64,000 bases of DNA, taken from Corynebacterium lactis RW2-5. GTDB lineage: Bacteria; Actinomycetota; Actinomycetes; Mycobacteriales; Mycobacteriaceae. Where the stretch lies: NCBI RefSeq assembly GCF_001274895.1, contig NZ_CP006841.1, positions 1 through 64,000 on the forward strand, given 5' to 3'. Below the pieces are notes generated by a model. It worked only from the letters and a program-made list of their open reading frames with translations. It made no database searches and had not been told where the DNA came from. The translations under genes were made by a program, and so were the position numbers. Shown piece by piece: positions 13,949 through 21,838 of the stretch; within the stretch, counting starts at the first letter, position 1, and every line of letters begins with the position of its first letter.

Positions 13949-14266
13949 CTTTATGCGGTGGGGTTACTCGTCGGGCGGGTCTGGTTGCGCGCGCGTGTTT
14001 TTTGGGGCGAAGTGGGCGCTGGGTTGTTTGGCGGGCGCTTAGTGGCGTTGTGAAGGTTCTTTGGGCCTTTCACCAATGCGGGGCGCTCCTCATCGTCCAA
14101 TTCCACCTGTAGGGACGATATTCACTTGTAGGTGCGCTACAGCGCGCACACAACATGATTCCGCACCGACAAGTGGTGGCAGGTGCCGATAAATGACTGA
14201 TCGCGTGCCAACAAGTGCCGGGGAGGACGCATTAAGTGCCCCGACACCCAGGCACCTCACAGCGCC
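13949..14266. other. Gene-free gap with hairpin and phased AAGTG motifs
   Basis: No gene is supported in these 318 bases. A GTGCGCT/AGCGC-GCAC hairpin lies at 14132-14149. AAGTG-type pentamers occur at 14171, 14191 (AAATG), 14213 and 14234, spaced 20-22 bp apart, before the lldP 3' end. No clear terminator for lldP is visible. Confidence 0.5.
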
Positions 14267-15925
14267 TTAGGGCACCATGAAACCGAGCGTGCCCTGGGAC
14301 TGCAGGAATACGACGATCCCGAGGAAGATCAGCAGGCCAATCGAGTACCGGAACGTATGCGACAGAATCTTCGACTCGCTGCCCTCGATATGAACCGTGG
14401 CTGCGGCAAGGGCGACGGTCTGCGGGGAAACCATCTTGCCCAGCGGGGCGCCAGCTGTGTTGGCGCCGACTAGCAGGTGGTCGGGCACACCAATGGTGTG
14501 AGCGGACTGGACCTGCATCTGCGCGAAAAGGGCATTGGAGGAAGTCGCCGAGCCTGTGACAAAAGTACCCAGCCAGCCGAGAACCGGCGAGATCAGCGGG
14601 AAGACGGCACCCGCGGAGGCGAGGAAGGCGCCGATAGCCGCCGTCTGCCCGGAAAGGTTCATGACGTACGCGAGCCCCATCACGGAGAAGATGGTGACGT
14701 AGGACCACTTCATACGGTTAAGTCCAATGAAAAGCTGAGCCAGCCCGACCTTCGCGTTGAACTTTGTGCGGTCGTTGTCCTTGGCTGCGGTGTAGACGAA
14801 CATGGTCACCAGTCCGCAGAAGAACAGGATGGTGCCGGGCGACGATAGCCAGTTGAAGGTGAAGTTCGACGCGGTTGACGGGGTGCCGTCGACGGTGAGC
14901 AGCCTATCTGCCAGTCCCGGCCACTGGAATTGGATGTCGGTGGAGGCAAGGGCCTTGGGAATATTGACGCCGACAGTCCACAACTTCGTCAGTGAGAACA
15001 CCACGACAATGAGGATGTAGGGAAACAGCGCTAGAGCCGTGTGCTTCGGGTCGAGGTCGGAGTGGTCGAGGTGCATGTGCGAGGCCTGATCCTCCGGGGT
15101 AGTCGGACCCCAGAACCGCAGGAATAGCAGGCCGAGACCCAGGGAGGCCAGGCAGGCGACGACGTCGGTTAGTTCGTAGGTGAAGTAGCTGGAGGTGAGG
15201 AATTGGCCGCCACCAAAGGCAACACCTAGCACGATGGCCATCGGCCAGCACTGCCGCACGCCGCGTAGGCCGTCCATGATTAGCAGCAGCAGGAATGGCG
15301 CGATAAGTGCGATAAGGGCGACGTTGCGCCCGGCCATCGCAGCCAGCGTGGAAGCGTCCATGCCGCCGAGCTTCGCGCCGGTTGTCACCGGAATTGCCAT
15401 CGCGCCGAAGGCCACCGGGGCGGCGTTGGCTACCAGAGTCACCAGAACGGCCTTCAGAGGCTTCATTCCGATTGCGAGCAGCATTGCAGCCACGATGGCG
15501 ATTGGCGCGCCGAAGCCGGCCAGAGCCTCGAGGAGGCTACCGAATGCGAATGCGATCAGCATCGCTTGGATGCGCATGTCGCCGCGGCCAATCTTGGAGA
15601 AAATGACGCGCATATCCTCAAAGCGGCCGGAAGCCACCGTCAGGTCGTAGGTCCACACTGCCATCCAAATGATGTAGATGACGGGGAAGATACCGAATGC
15701 CACGCCCTGGCTGAGGGACAGGAACGCTAGGTCCGTCGGCATGCGGAAGGCGAGGATTGCGACTAGCAGTGCGACAACCACGGAGGCAATCGCGGAGACG
15801 TGCGCCTTCCACTTGAGAACCATCAAGAAAATAAAAAACGCCACCAACGGCAAAACGCCGGTGGCAGCGGACAAGGCGACGGAGCCTGCGACAGCATCGG
15901 TGGCTGGGGTGAAAGTTGAAAACAT
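14267..15925 (-). CDS. lldP: L-lactate permease
   Basis: LldP imports lactate with protons. The 552-residue protein is almost entirely hydrophobic, with about 12-14 membrane segments. It carries the family regions AFAFGSLLEALAGFGAPIAI (about 126-145) and ATSSNALFAQMQ near the C-terminus, plus the typical GxPLGKMVSPQ segment. The ATG follows CAGGAG at a 6-nt spacing. It stands alone; no lactate dehydrogenase gene is adjacent, so lactate oxidation must be encoded elsewhere. It interrupts the alaT-cwsA-ppiA order known from mycobacteria, which suggests insertion here. Confidence 0.92.
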   Translation of the reverse strand: MFSTFTPATDAVAGSVALSAATGVLPLVAFFIFLMVLKWKAHVSAIASVVVALLVAILAFRMPTDLAFLSLSQGVAFGIFPVIYIIWMAVWTYDLTVASGRFEDMRVIFSKIGRGDMRIQAMLIAFAFGSLLEALAGFGAPIAIVAAMLLAIGMKPLKAVLVTLVANAAPVAFGAMAIPVTTGAKLGGMDASTLAAMAGRNVALIALIAPFLLLLIMDGLRGVRQCWPMAIVLGVAFGGGQFLTSSYFTYELTDVVACLASLGLGLLFLRFWGPTTPEDQASHMHLDHSDLDPKHTALALFPYILIVVVFSLTKLWTVGVNIPKALASTDIQFQWPGLADRLLTVDGTPSTASNFTFNWLSSPGTILFFCGLVTMFVYTAAKDNDRTKFNAKVGLAQLFIGLNRMKWSYVTIFSVMGLAYVMNLSGQTAAIGAFLASAGAVFPLISPVLGWLGTFVTGSATSSNALFAQMQVQSAHTIGVPDHLLVGANTAGAPLGKMVSPQTVALAAATVHIEGSESKILSHTFRYSIGLLIFLGIVVFLQSQGTLGFMVP

Positions 15926-16082
15926 GGGGATCTCCTGAGGGATTCACCGAGCGAAAGCCATGCAAAAATAGCTTGCCCAATTTTCTCAACTTTTTCGATT
16001 AAGCGGTAGGCAGGAGCAAGGAATGAGGTATTTGTCATAAAAGTTTTGCGCTTACCGACGAAAAGTCCCCGTTCAGCAAACG

Positions 16083-16112
16083 AAAAGGCACCCCGTGAAC
16101 AAACGGGGTGCC
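16083..16112 (-). terminator. Terminator of the CwsA-like gene
   Basis: GGCACCCCGT and ACGGGGTGCC form a 10-bp perfect stem with a 6-nt loop. On the minus strand a TTTT run follows, 22 nt after the stop of the 16134-16925 gene. Confidence 0.88.
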
Positions 16113-16133
16113 CTAACGCGGAAGGCTTGAGAT

Positions 16134-16925
16134 TTACTTGCGTGCCTGGCCCTGCTTCGGAGCCTTGTTAGCCGGCTTCGCGGAGATCTTCTTCGCGTCG
16201 GCTGCATTTGCCTTGTCGGCGGCCTTCTTCTCGACCTTAATCTGAGCCTGCTGGGAAGCCTCGGTCACCTTCTCCTCGGTGGCCTCCTTAGCTTCAGAAG
16301 TCTTTTCCTTGACCTCGGCGGCCTTGTCAGCAGCCTTCTCGGCGACGTCCGCAGCCTTCTGCTTAATCGGTGCCGGGTCGACCGGGAGCTTGTCAGTTGC
16401 GCGCAGCTTCCAGACGATTACGCCGACGATAGCGGCGACAACGGCGAAGACCAGGGAAGCAGTGGCGATGCGGCCGTTCTTAGCGCGCTCCGCCTCCTTG
16501 CCGGTGACCTTGTCGATGGCCTTCTGCGCACGCACCTCAAGATCCTTGCGGTTCTTGCGTGCTGCCTTCTCCGCCTTCTTAGCTTCCCTGCGGGCCTTGC
16601 AGCGGAGCTTCTTGCCGTCCTTCTGAGCCTGTGCAGTCTTCTTTGAGACCTCCTTGGAGACCTCGTCGACCTGGGCGACGACCTGCTTGCGGGCATCGGC
16701 GACAGCGGCCTTAACATCCTTACGGAGCGCCTCGGTGTCGACTACAGCCTTTTCACGAAGATCGGCGGCTTTCTCCTTAGCGGCTACGTTCTGGGCTGCA
16801 GCGGCTTTCTTGGCCTCCTGCATGGTGTCGTAGAGTTCCGCGGCCTTCTTATCTCGGTAATCGGCGTAGGCACCGTAGGCCTGCTTCACTCCCTTGAGCG
16901 CGAGAGAAAACGCTGCTGGGTTCAT
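16134..16925 (-). CDS. CwsA-like Ala/Lys/Glu-rich single-pass membrane protein
   Basis: I start this 263-residue protein at ATG 16925 because a perfect AGGAGGAG lies 6 nt before it; an upstream TTG would place that ribosome-binding site inside the gene. The sequence is a charged Ala/Lys/Glu/Arg-rich coiled coil (about 20-155), one membrane segment (TASLVFAVVAAIVGVIVWKL, about 160-180) and another charged tail with KAADKA-type repeats. It occupies the place of mycobacterial cwsA (minus strand, between alaT and ppiA), a cell-wall and shape protein that interacts with CrgA and Wag31. It shares the coiled coil-TM-tail plan but is nearly twice as long. Homology is inferred from position and architecture only. 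Confidence 0.6.
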   Translation of the reverse strand: MNPAAFSLALKGVKQAYGAYADYRDKKAAELYDTMQEAKKAAAAQNVAAKEKAADLREKAVVDTEALRKDVKAAVADARKQVVAQVDEVSKEVSKKTAQAQKDGKKLRCKARREAKKAEKAARKNRKDLEVRAQKAIDKVTGKEAERAKNGRIATASLVFAVVAAIVGVIVWKLRATDKLPVDPAPIKQKAADVAEKAADKAAEVKEKTSEAKEATEEKVTEASQQAQIKVEKKAADKANAADAKKISAKPANKAPKQGQARK

Positions 16926-17083
16926 GACTTCTCCTCCTATTAGCAATTTGTTCGCTGTACTACAAAGAGATTTAGTCGTAGAAACAGCATGGCTAATTCC
17001 AGCTTAGGCATTTGCCTAGGCTAGTGGGGCGATGTTTAAGCAACTTTCGGTAACTAATTGAAGCGTTTCGCTGCAAGCGTCGG

Positions 17084-17089
17084 TATTCT
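17084..17089 (+). promoter_or_regulatory. -10 hexamer of ppiA (leaderless)
   Basis: TATTCT sits 7 nt before GTG 17097, so transcription should start at or next to the start codon. No ribosome-binding site is present. Confidence 0.5.
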
Positions 17090-17096
17090 ATGGGAC

Positions 17097-17633
17097 GTGA
17101 CTATTAAGACTGCTACTGCAACCGTGCACACTAACCACGGCGATATCGTGATTGACCTGTTCGGAAACCACGCTCCGAACACCGTTGACAACTTCGTGGG
17201 CCTGGCTGAGGGCACCAAGGAGTACCAGGGCCAGAACGCTGCTGGTACCGAGTCCGGCCCGTTCTACGACGAGGCCATCTTCCACCGCATCATCGCTGGA
17301 TTCATGATTCAGGGCGGTGACCCGCTGGGCACCGGCACCGGCGGCCCGGGCTACAACTTCGATGATGAGATTCACCCGGAGCTCCAGTTCGATCGCCCGT
17401 ACCTGCTCGCCATGGCAAACGCCGGCAAGCGCGGCGGCCGCGGCACCAACGGATCGCAGTTCTTCATCACCGTTGTTCCGACCCCGCACCTCAACGGCAA
17501 CCACACCATCTTCGGTGAGGTCGCTGACGATGCCTCCAAGAAGGTTGTCGACGAAATCTCTCGCGTTGCCACTGATCACTGGGACCGCCCGCTGGAGCCG
17601 GTCGTCATCACCGGTATCGATATCGCGAAGTAA
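17097..17633 (+). CDS. ppiA: Peptidyl-prolyl cis-trans isomerase, cyclophilin type
   Basis: This cyclophilin catalyses proline isomerisation during protein folding. From GTG 17097 it is 178 residues, a normal single-domain length without signal peptide. Family motifs are present: FHRIIAGFMIQGGD, MANAGKRGGRGTNGSQFFIT and HTIFGEV. An open stretch extends 13 codons further upstream, but those residues do not resemble cyclophilins and no ribosome-binding site is seen; the -10 at 17084-17089 favours a leaderless GTG. It sits in the conserved cwsA-ppiA-crgA neighbourhood. Confidence 0.95.
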   Translation: MTIKTATATVHTNHGDIVIDLFGNHAPNTVDNFVGLAEGTKEYQGQNAAGTESGPFYDEAIFHRIIAGFMIQGGDPLGTGTGGPGYNFDDEIHPELQFDRPYLLAMANAGKRGGRGTNGSQFFITVVPTPHLNGNHTIFGEVADDASKKVVDEISRVATDHWDRPLEPVVITGIDIAK

Positions 17634-17671
17634 CCTGTATAGGACTTCCGTGGAGTAACTCCCGTACATTA

Positions 17672-17692
17672 AAAAGCTAGTACGTAGCTTTT
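17672..17692 (+). other. Hairpin downstream of ppiA
   Basis: AAAAGCTA and TAGCTTTT form an 8-bp stem with a GTACG loop, directly before the stronger terminator at 17694. It could help 3'-end formation. Confidence 0.4.
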
Positions 17693-17693
17693 A

Positions 17694-17736
17694 GCCCGCC
17701 TGCAGACCCGGAAAAGGGACGGCAGGTGGGCTTTTT
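17694..17736 (+). terminator. ppiA terminator
   Basis: GCCCGCCTGC pairs with GCAGGTGGGC (one G-U) across an 18-nt loop and is followed by TTTTT. Confidence 0.85.
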
Positions 17737-17920
17737 GCATTGGTTTGCGGCCCGTCCGACCCAGATCCTGCGCGGTAGAGCTAGCGAGTCGCAGGGGAGG
17801 AGGCGTCTTGGATCTTTAAAGTATTTTCCGCGCTTAACCGTGTGCCGAACCTAAATGTGAAGTTTAGGGGTAGCGAGGGGTAGTAGTGAAAGAACGTATT
17901 TATCAACATGTCAACAGGGC

Positions 17921-18304
17921 TGTGGATAACTTGTTCCACTGTTTACCTAGGTGAACTCCTCTGTCTCGCCGCGTTACGGCTCAGCTTTTTCAAAGAGTTT
18001 GCGTATCCACAGTTGTCCACAGCTTTGTGCACACGTGTGGATAATACCAAACTTGTAATTTACGAATTCCCGTTCGAAAGGGTAGAAAATTGGCTGTATA
18101 AGCCAATCATGCACAGAGTGACTTGCAGAAATGTTACTTGTTCACAGAGTTATCCACAGGGTGTGGACACTGTGGAATCTTCGAAGCGGAGAGAAATTGG
18201 TTCCCGTTACGGTTTCGAAGATCGACCCTGTGGATAACTCAGGCGGTAATTTCTCCACAGTTATCCACAAATTACATGATTGTTACACAGGATTCTGTGG
18301 ATAA
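17921..18304. other. Dense DnaA-box cluster (origin or DnaA-titration candidate)
   Basis: The 900-bp gap between ppiA and crgA has no convincing gene but holds many DnaA boxes. Perfect TTATCCACA/TGTGGATAA boxes lie at 17921-17929, 18036-18044, 18150-18158, 18229-18237, 18261-18269 and 18296-18304. Near matches include GTATCCACA (18003), TTGTCCACA (18013) and TGTGGACAC (18162). A relatively A/T-rich stretch with an ATTGGCT/AGCCAAT hairpin occupies about 18040-18110, and an ATCTTCGAA/TTCGAAGAT inverted repeat spans 18177-18222. This outnumbers the boxes in the dnaA-dnaN gap. It may be the main oriC, part of a bipartite origin, or a titration/reactivation locus. Confidence 0.8.
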
Positions 18305-18483
18305 CTTTAAACACTGTTCCCCATAGTCACATCCGTAACATTCGAAAAACATGTTGGATTCGGGTGCACTAGAGGGGGTAGCTCTAACGTCGGGTTTTAC
18401 AATCACGTCGGCTTATAGGCGTGGACCGATGCAGGGTATTCGCCGACATCAAGAAAGCGACCCGGGCCGGAAAAAGGGCAAAG

Positions 18484-18512
18484 AAAAACCGCATGCCTCA
18501 AGTGGCATGCGG
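18484..18512 (-). terminator. crgA terminator
   Basis: CCGCATGCC and GGCATGCGG form a 9-bp stem with a 6-nt loop; on the minus strand TTTTT follows. It lies 24 nt downstream of the crgA stop. Confidence 0.88.
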
Positions 18513-18536
18513 CGAAAAGGAAGAAGATTAAGCGAA

Positions 18537-18806
18537 CTAGCGCCAACCCATGGTCATCAACAGACCGACGATAAAGAGGCCGAACCCAATAACGTAGTTC
18601 CACGCGTTGAGATCAACCATCAGCGGAATCTTCGGACCGGCAATGTAGTTGACCAGAAGCCACCCCAGGCCGAGGAGCATGAACCCGAACATCAGGACCT
18701 TGTACCAAACCGGGGTAGAGGTGTTATTAATCTTGACCGGAGTGCGGCTGACGCTGGAACCGCCGGACTGCGGCGAACTGGTGCTATCGATCTTTGCCTT
18801 AGGCAT
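18537..18806 (-). CDS. crgA: Cell division protein CrgA
   Basis: CrgA is a small actinobacterial membrane protein that joins FtsZ-dependent septum proteins and peptidoglycan synthases. This 89-residue copy has a polar N-terminus, two membrane segments (about 34-54 and 69-87) and the typical [19 protein letters not shown] and [14 protein letters not shown] regions. It lies next to trpG and the pknAB operon, as in other actinobacteria. Confidence 0.95.
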   Translation of the reverse strand: MPKAKIDSTSSPQSGGSSVSRTPVKINNTSTPVWYKVLMFGFMLLGLGWLLVNYIAGPKIPLMVDLNAWNYVIGFGLFIVGLLMTMGWR

Positions 18807-18881
18807 GGGCGCTCCGATTCATGAATTCGTTAAACACTGGTTTGTTAGGGACAAACCTCTGATGAGTTTTCGCAACCTAAC

Positions 18882-18910
18882 TTACCAGCCGGTCTGCCAA
18901 GCAGTAGAAT
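18882..18910 (+). promoter_or_regulatory. Promoter of trpG/pabA (leaderless)
   Basis: TTACCA (18882-18887), a 17-bp spacer and TAGAAT (18905-18910) end 8 nt before ATG 18919. Transcription should start at the ATG or within one or two bases of it; no ribosome-binding site is seen. Confidence 0.5.
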
Positions 18911-18918
18911 TCCGATTT

Positions 18919-19587
18919 ATGCAGATTCTCGTCGTCGACAACTATGACAGCTTCGTGTTCAACCTGGTCCAATACATAGGCCAGCTAGGCGAAAACGTCA
19001 CAGTTTGGCGCAATGACGATGCTCGGCTGGCTGACGTAGACGCCGTCATCGAGCAATTTGACGCAATCATGCTCTCGCCGGGCCCCGGTGAGCCTGCCAA
19101 TGCCGGGCACACGGAGGATATTCTGAAGGCGGCCACCCGCGCGGAAGAGCCAGTGCCGATTCTAGGTGTCTGCCTGGGCCATCAGGCGATTGGTGAGGTC
19201 TTTGGAGGCAAGGTTGTGCGCGCGGATGAGCTACTGCACGGCAAGACTTCGCCGGTTACACACGACGGATCCGGGGTGCTTGCGGACGTGCCCAGCCCCT
19301 TCATCGCGACGCGGTACCACTCGCTCACCGTGGATCCCTCCTCGCTTCCTGACGAGCTGATCCCCACGGCGTTCACGGACTCCGGCATGCTGATGGCGAT
19401 GCGTCACCGCGACCTGCCGATTCACGGGGTTCAATTTCACCCGGAATCGGTCTTGACGCAGTATGGTCATCGGATGCTCTCCAACTGGCTGAAGTTGGCC
19501 GGCGGGAGTTACCCGGAGGAGCTGCTGAGCGAGCTAGAAAAGCAGCAGGCCGGCTACCAGAGTGCCTTTTGCGGACGTCCTAGCTAG
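18919..19587 (+). CDS. trpG: Glutamine amidotransferase subunit (TrpG/PabA type)
   Basis: This class I glutamine amidotransferase releases ammonia from glutamine for anthranilate or 4-aminobenzoate synthesis. From ATG 18919 it is 222 residues, starting ILVVDNYDSFVFNLVQYI. It carries the oxyanion strand SPGPGEP, the nucleophile Cys in GVCLGHQAIGE and the His-Glu pair in GVQFHPESV. No TrpE or PabB partner is nearby; the gene sits between crgA and pknB as in mycobacteria, where it is usually named trpG although PabA is as likely. An upstream in-frame extension overlaps crgA and is rejected. Confidence 0.93.
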   Translation: MQILVVDNYDSFVFNLVQYIGQLGENVTVWRNDDARLADVDAVIEQFDAIMLSPGPGEPANAGHTEDILKAATRAEEPVPILGVCLGHQAIGEVFGGKVVRADELLHGKTSPVTHDGSGVLADVPSPFIATRYHSLTVDPSSLPDELIPTAFTDSGMLMAMRHRDLPIHGVQFHPESVLTQYGHRMLSNWLKLAGGSYPEELLSELEKQQAGYQSAFCGRPS

Positions 19588-19624
19588 CTAGCCTGCTGGG
19601 TCGGGTGGGGCCGGGGCGCACCCA

Positions 19625-21769
19625 CTACCTGGGCAGCGGCAACTGCGGAATTGGGGGAATTAGCGGGCGGTTGCGGTCGGAGTCCTCCGAGTCCGAGGGC
19701 TTCGACGAGGGCAGCAGCTCGAACTTGTAGACCCGCAGGAGCACCTCGCCATTCTTATTGATGGTCGAGTTTGCGGACGGCGCGGCCTTATCGACCTTGT
19801 CGTTCTTCGAGATGTCGTTGGTGGCGACTTCCTCGAAACGAATGGTGCCTTCGAATCCGGCATCCTGCAGCATCGACTCAGCCTCCGACCTGGTGCGGCC
19901 CTCGACCTGCGGCATGCGGATCTGGTTTCCGCGGGAGACCTGCAGCTCGACAGTGGTTCCCACGGTTAGCTCCTCGCCGGCCTGGGGCACGCCGATGACT
20001 TTTCCTTCCTCCTGGTCGGAGTCGACTTCGGTGACCTGGACGACGAAGCCTGCGGACTCGAGGGTCGCACGCGCGGCATCGAGACTCTGGTTGGTGACGT
20101 TCGGGACCACCTTGGTCTCCAGACCAGTCGACACGGTCAGGGTCACGCGGGTGCCCTTCGACACCTGGGAACCTGCGGCGGGTGACTGATCGATGACGTT
20201 TCCGCGCGGAATCTCCTCGTGTGGCTCCTCGCGCAGCTTCGGATTGACAATCAACCCGGCCTTCTCCAGAGCGCGACGTGCGTCCTCGGCCTTCATATCG
20301 CGGACATCTGGTACCCCGGTAATCGCCGGGCCAGAGGACACGCGCAGTCGTATTCGTGAGCCCTTGGGGATACCGGAGCCGAAGCCCGGCTCGGTAGCGA
20401 TGACGACATCACGCGGGACATCCGGGTTCGGTTCGTCGATGCGGGTGACCATGAATCCGGCATCCTCGAGGGTGGCGGTGGCTTCATTGGCGGTCATGCC
20501 GGTGACCTGCGGGATTGCCACGTTTTCCACATTTGCGGACGGGTCGAACAATCGGTAGGCACCGTAGCCGACACCGCCGAGGCCCACAATCGCCGCGATG
20601 GTCAGTGCGGCGATCTTGCCCGCGCTCTTCTTCTTCGGAGCCTTGTTATGCGACTCCGCAGAGGAACCTGAATTGGCGCGCGGGGGCGCCGGCGTCGACG
20701 CAGGTGCTGCAGCTGTTGGTGCGGCCGGCTCCATTCGCGTCGGTTCCTGCGCGAAATCGGCGTCGGCGTAAGCGTCGTCGTGGTTGGCGGATGCAGCTCC
20801 AGCAGCACCTGCACCAGCAGCGCCCGCAGCAGCACCTGCCACGCCAGCCGCCGGCATGAACTCGGTGGTCTTCGCGTCCTCGTTGTGGACAGTGTGGTGC
20901 GCCAGCGCTAAGGGCTTTTCACGCCGGCTGATGCGGCGCAAATCATCCGCGAATTCCTGCGCCGAGTCGTAGCGCTCCATCGGGTCCTTGGCCATGGCGG
21001 TCAATAGGACGGCATCAATCGCCTTAGCCGTCTCCGGATCAGAATCGGGCATCTGGGCCGATGGCTGCGGCGGCTGATCCTGAACATGCTGGTAAGCGAC
21101 GGAAAGAGGAGTCTCGCCGGTGAATGGTGGATTGCCCGTTAGAGCCTCGTAGAGTACACAGCCGACGGCGTAGATATCCGAGCGAGCGTCCGCGGTCTTG
21201 CCGCGCGCCTGCTCGGGCGACAGGTACTGAGCCGTGCCAAGTACCGCCGCAGTCTGCGTCATAGTCGTCGAATCACCCAGCGCACGGGCGATTCCGAAGT
21301 CCATCACCTTTACCTTGCCGGTGTTGGTGAGCATGATGTTGGCGGGCTTGACATCGCGGTGGATGATCCCAGCCTGGTGGGAAATCGCCAGCGCCTCGCA
21401 CACGGATGCCATAATCTCGGCGGCGCGCTTGGCCTCCAGGTGGCCCTCCCGGCGCACGATATCGCGCAGCGTCTCGCCCTGAATCAGCTCCATGACGATG
21501 AAGGGAACGAGGCCCATGGGGCTCTGCGTTTCACCCGTGTCGTAGACGGACACAATCGAGGGGTGGTTCAGCAGCGCCGAGTTCTTGGCCTCCCTGCGGA
21601 ACCTCGCCAGGAAGTTTTCATCCCTGGCCAGGTCCGCGCGCATCATCTTCACTGCGACGGAGCGACCGAGGAGAGTGTCTTCAGCCTCGTAGACATCGGA
21701 CATGCCTCCAACGCCGATAAGCTCGCCAAGCCGATAACGGCCGGAGAGTAGGTCGTCATTGCCAGACAT
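19625..21769 (-). CDS. pknB: Ser/Thr protein kinase PknB with PASTA repeats
   Basis: PknB senses wall fragments and phosphorylates growth and division proteins. The 714-residue protein has a kinase domain (about 12-280) with catalytic Lys41, HRD at 137-139 and DFG at 157-159, and a Thr-rich activation loop. An Ala/Pro-rich juxtamembrane linker and one membrane segment (about 385-407) follow, then four extracellular PASTA domains and a proline-rich tail. PASTA domains bind muropeptides or lipid II in this family. It is the last gene of the operon beginning at fhaB; 69 nt separate it from pknA. Confidence 0.97.
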   Translation of the reverse strand: MSGNDDLLSGRYRLGELIGVGGMSDVYEAEDTLLGRSVAVKMMRADLARDENFLARFRREAKNSALLNHPSIVSVYDTGETQSPMGLVPFIVMELIQGETLRDIVRREGHLEAKRAAEIMASVCEALAISHQAGIIHRDVKPANIMLTNTGKVKVMDFGIARALGDSTTMTQTAAVLGTAQYLSPEQARGKTADARSDIYAVGCVLYEALTGNPPFTGETPLSVAYQHVQDQPPQPSAQMPDSDPETAKAIDAVLLTAMAKDPMERYDSAQEFADDLRRISRREKPLALAHHTVHNEDAKTTEFMPAAGVAGAAAGAAGAGAAGAASANHDDAYADADFAQEPTRMEPAAPTAAAPASTPAPPRANSGSSAESHNKAPKKKSAGKIAALTIAAIVGLGGVGYGAYRLFDPSANVENVAIPQVTGMTANEATATLEDAGFMVTRIDEPNPDVPRDVVIATEPGFGSGIPKGSRIRLRVSSGPAITGVPDVRDMKAEDARRALEKAGLIVNPKLREEPHEEIPRGNVIDQSPAAGSQVSKGTRVTLTVSTGLETKVVPNVTNQSLDAARATLESAGFVVQVTEVDSDQEEGKVIGVPQAGEELTVGTTVELQVSRGNQIRMPQVEGRTRSEAESMLQDAGFEGTIRFEEVATNDISKNDKVDKAAPSANSTINKNGEVLLRVYKFELLPSSKPSDSEDSDRNRPLIPPIPQLPLPR

Positions 21770-21838
21770 CGTTAGTCATTCCCTTCGGAAGTCATCCGCG
21801 CGGAGGAAAAATCGCGGTGAACTGCTTTTTCTAGAATA

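Noticed and set aside
13819..14112. 97-codon frame beginning in tRNA-Ala
   Set aside because: It is the familiar false protein produced by reading through a tRNA and its terminator (GALAQLVEHLLCKQEVRG type).
17908..18326. Two overlapping frames of 67-109 codons in the DnaA-box cluster
   Set aside because: Their residues come from repeated TTATCCACA words; there is no ribosome-binding site or domain.
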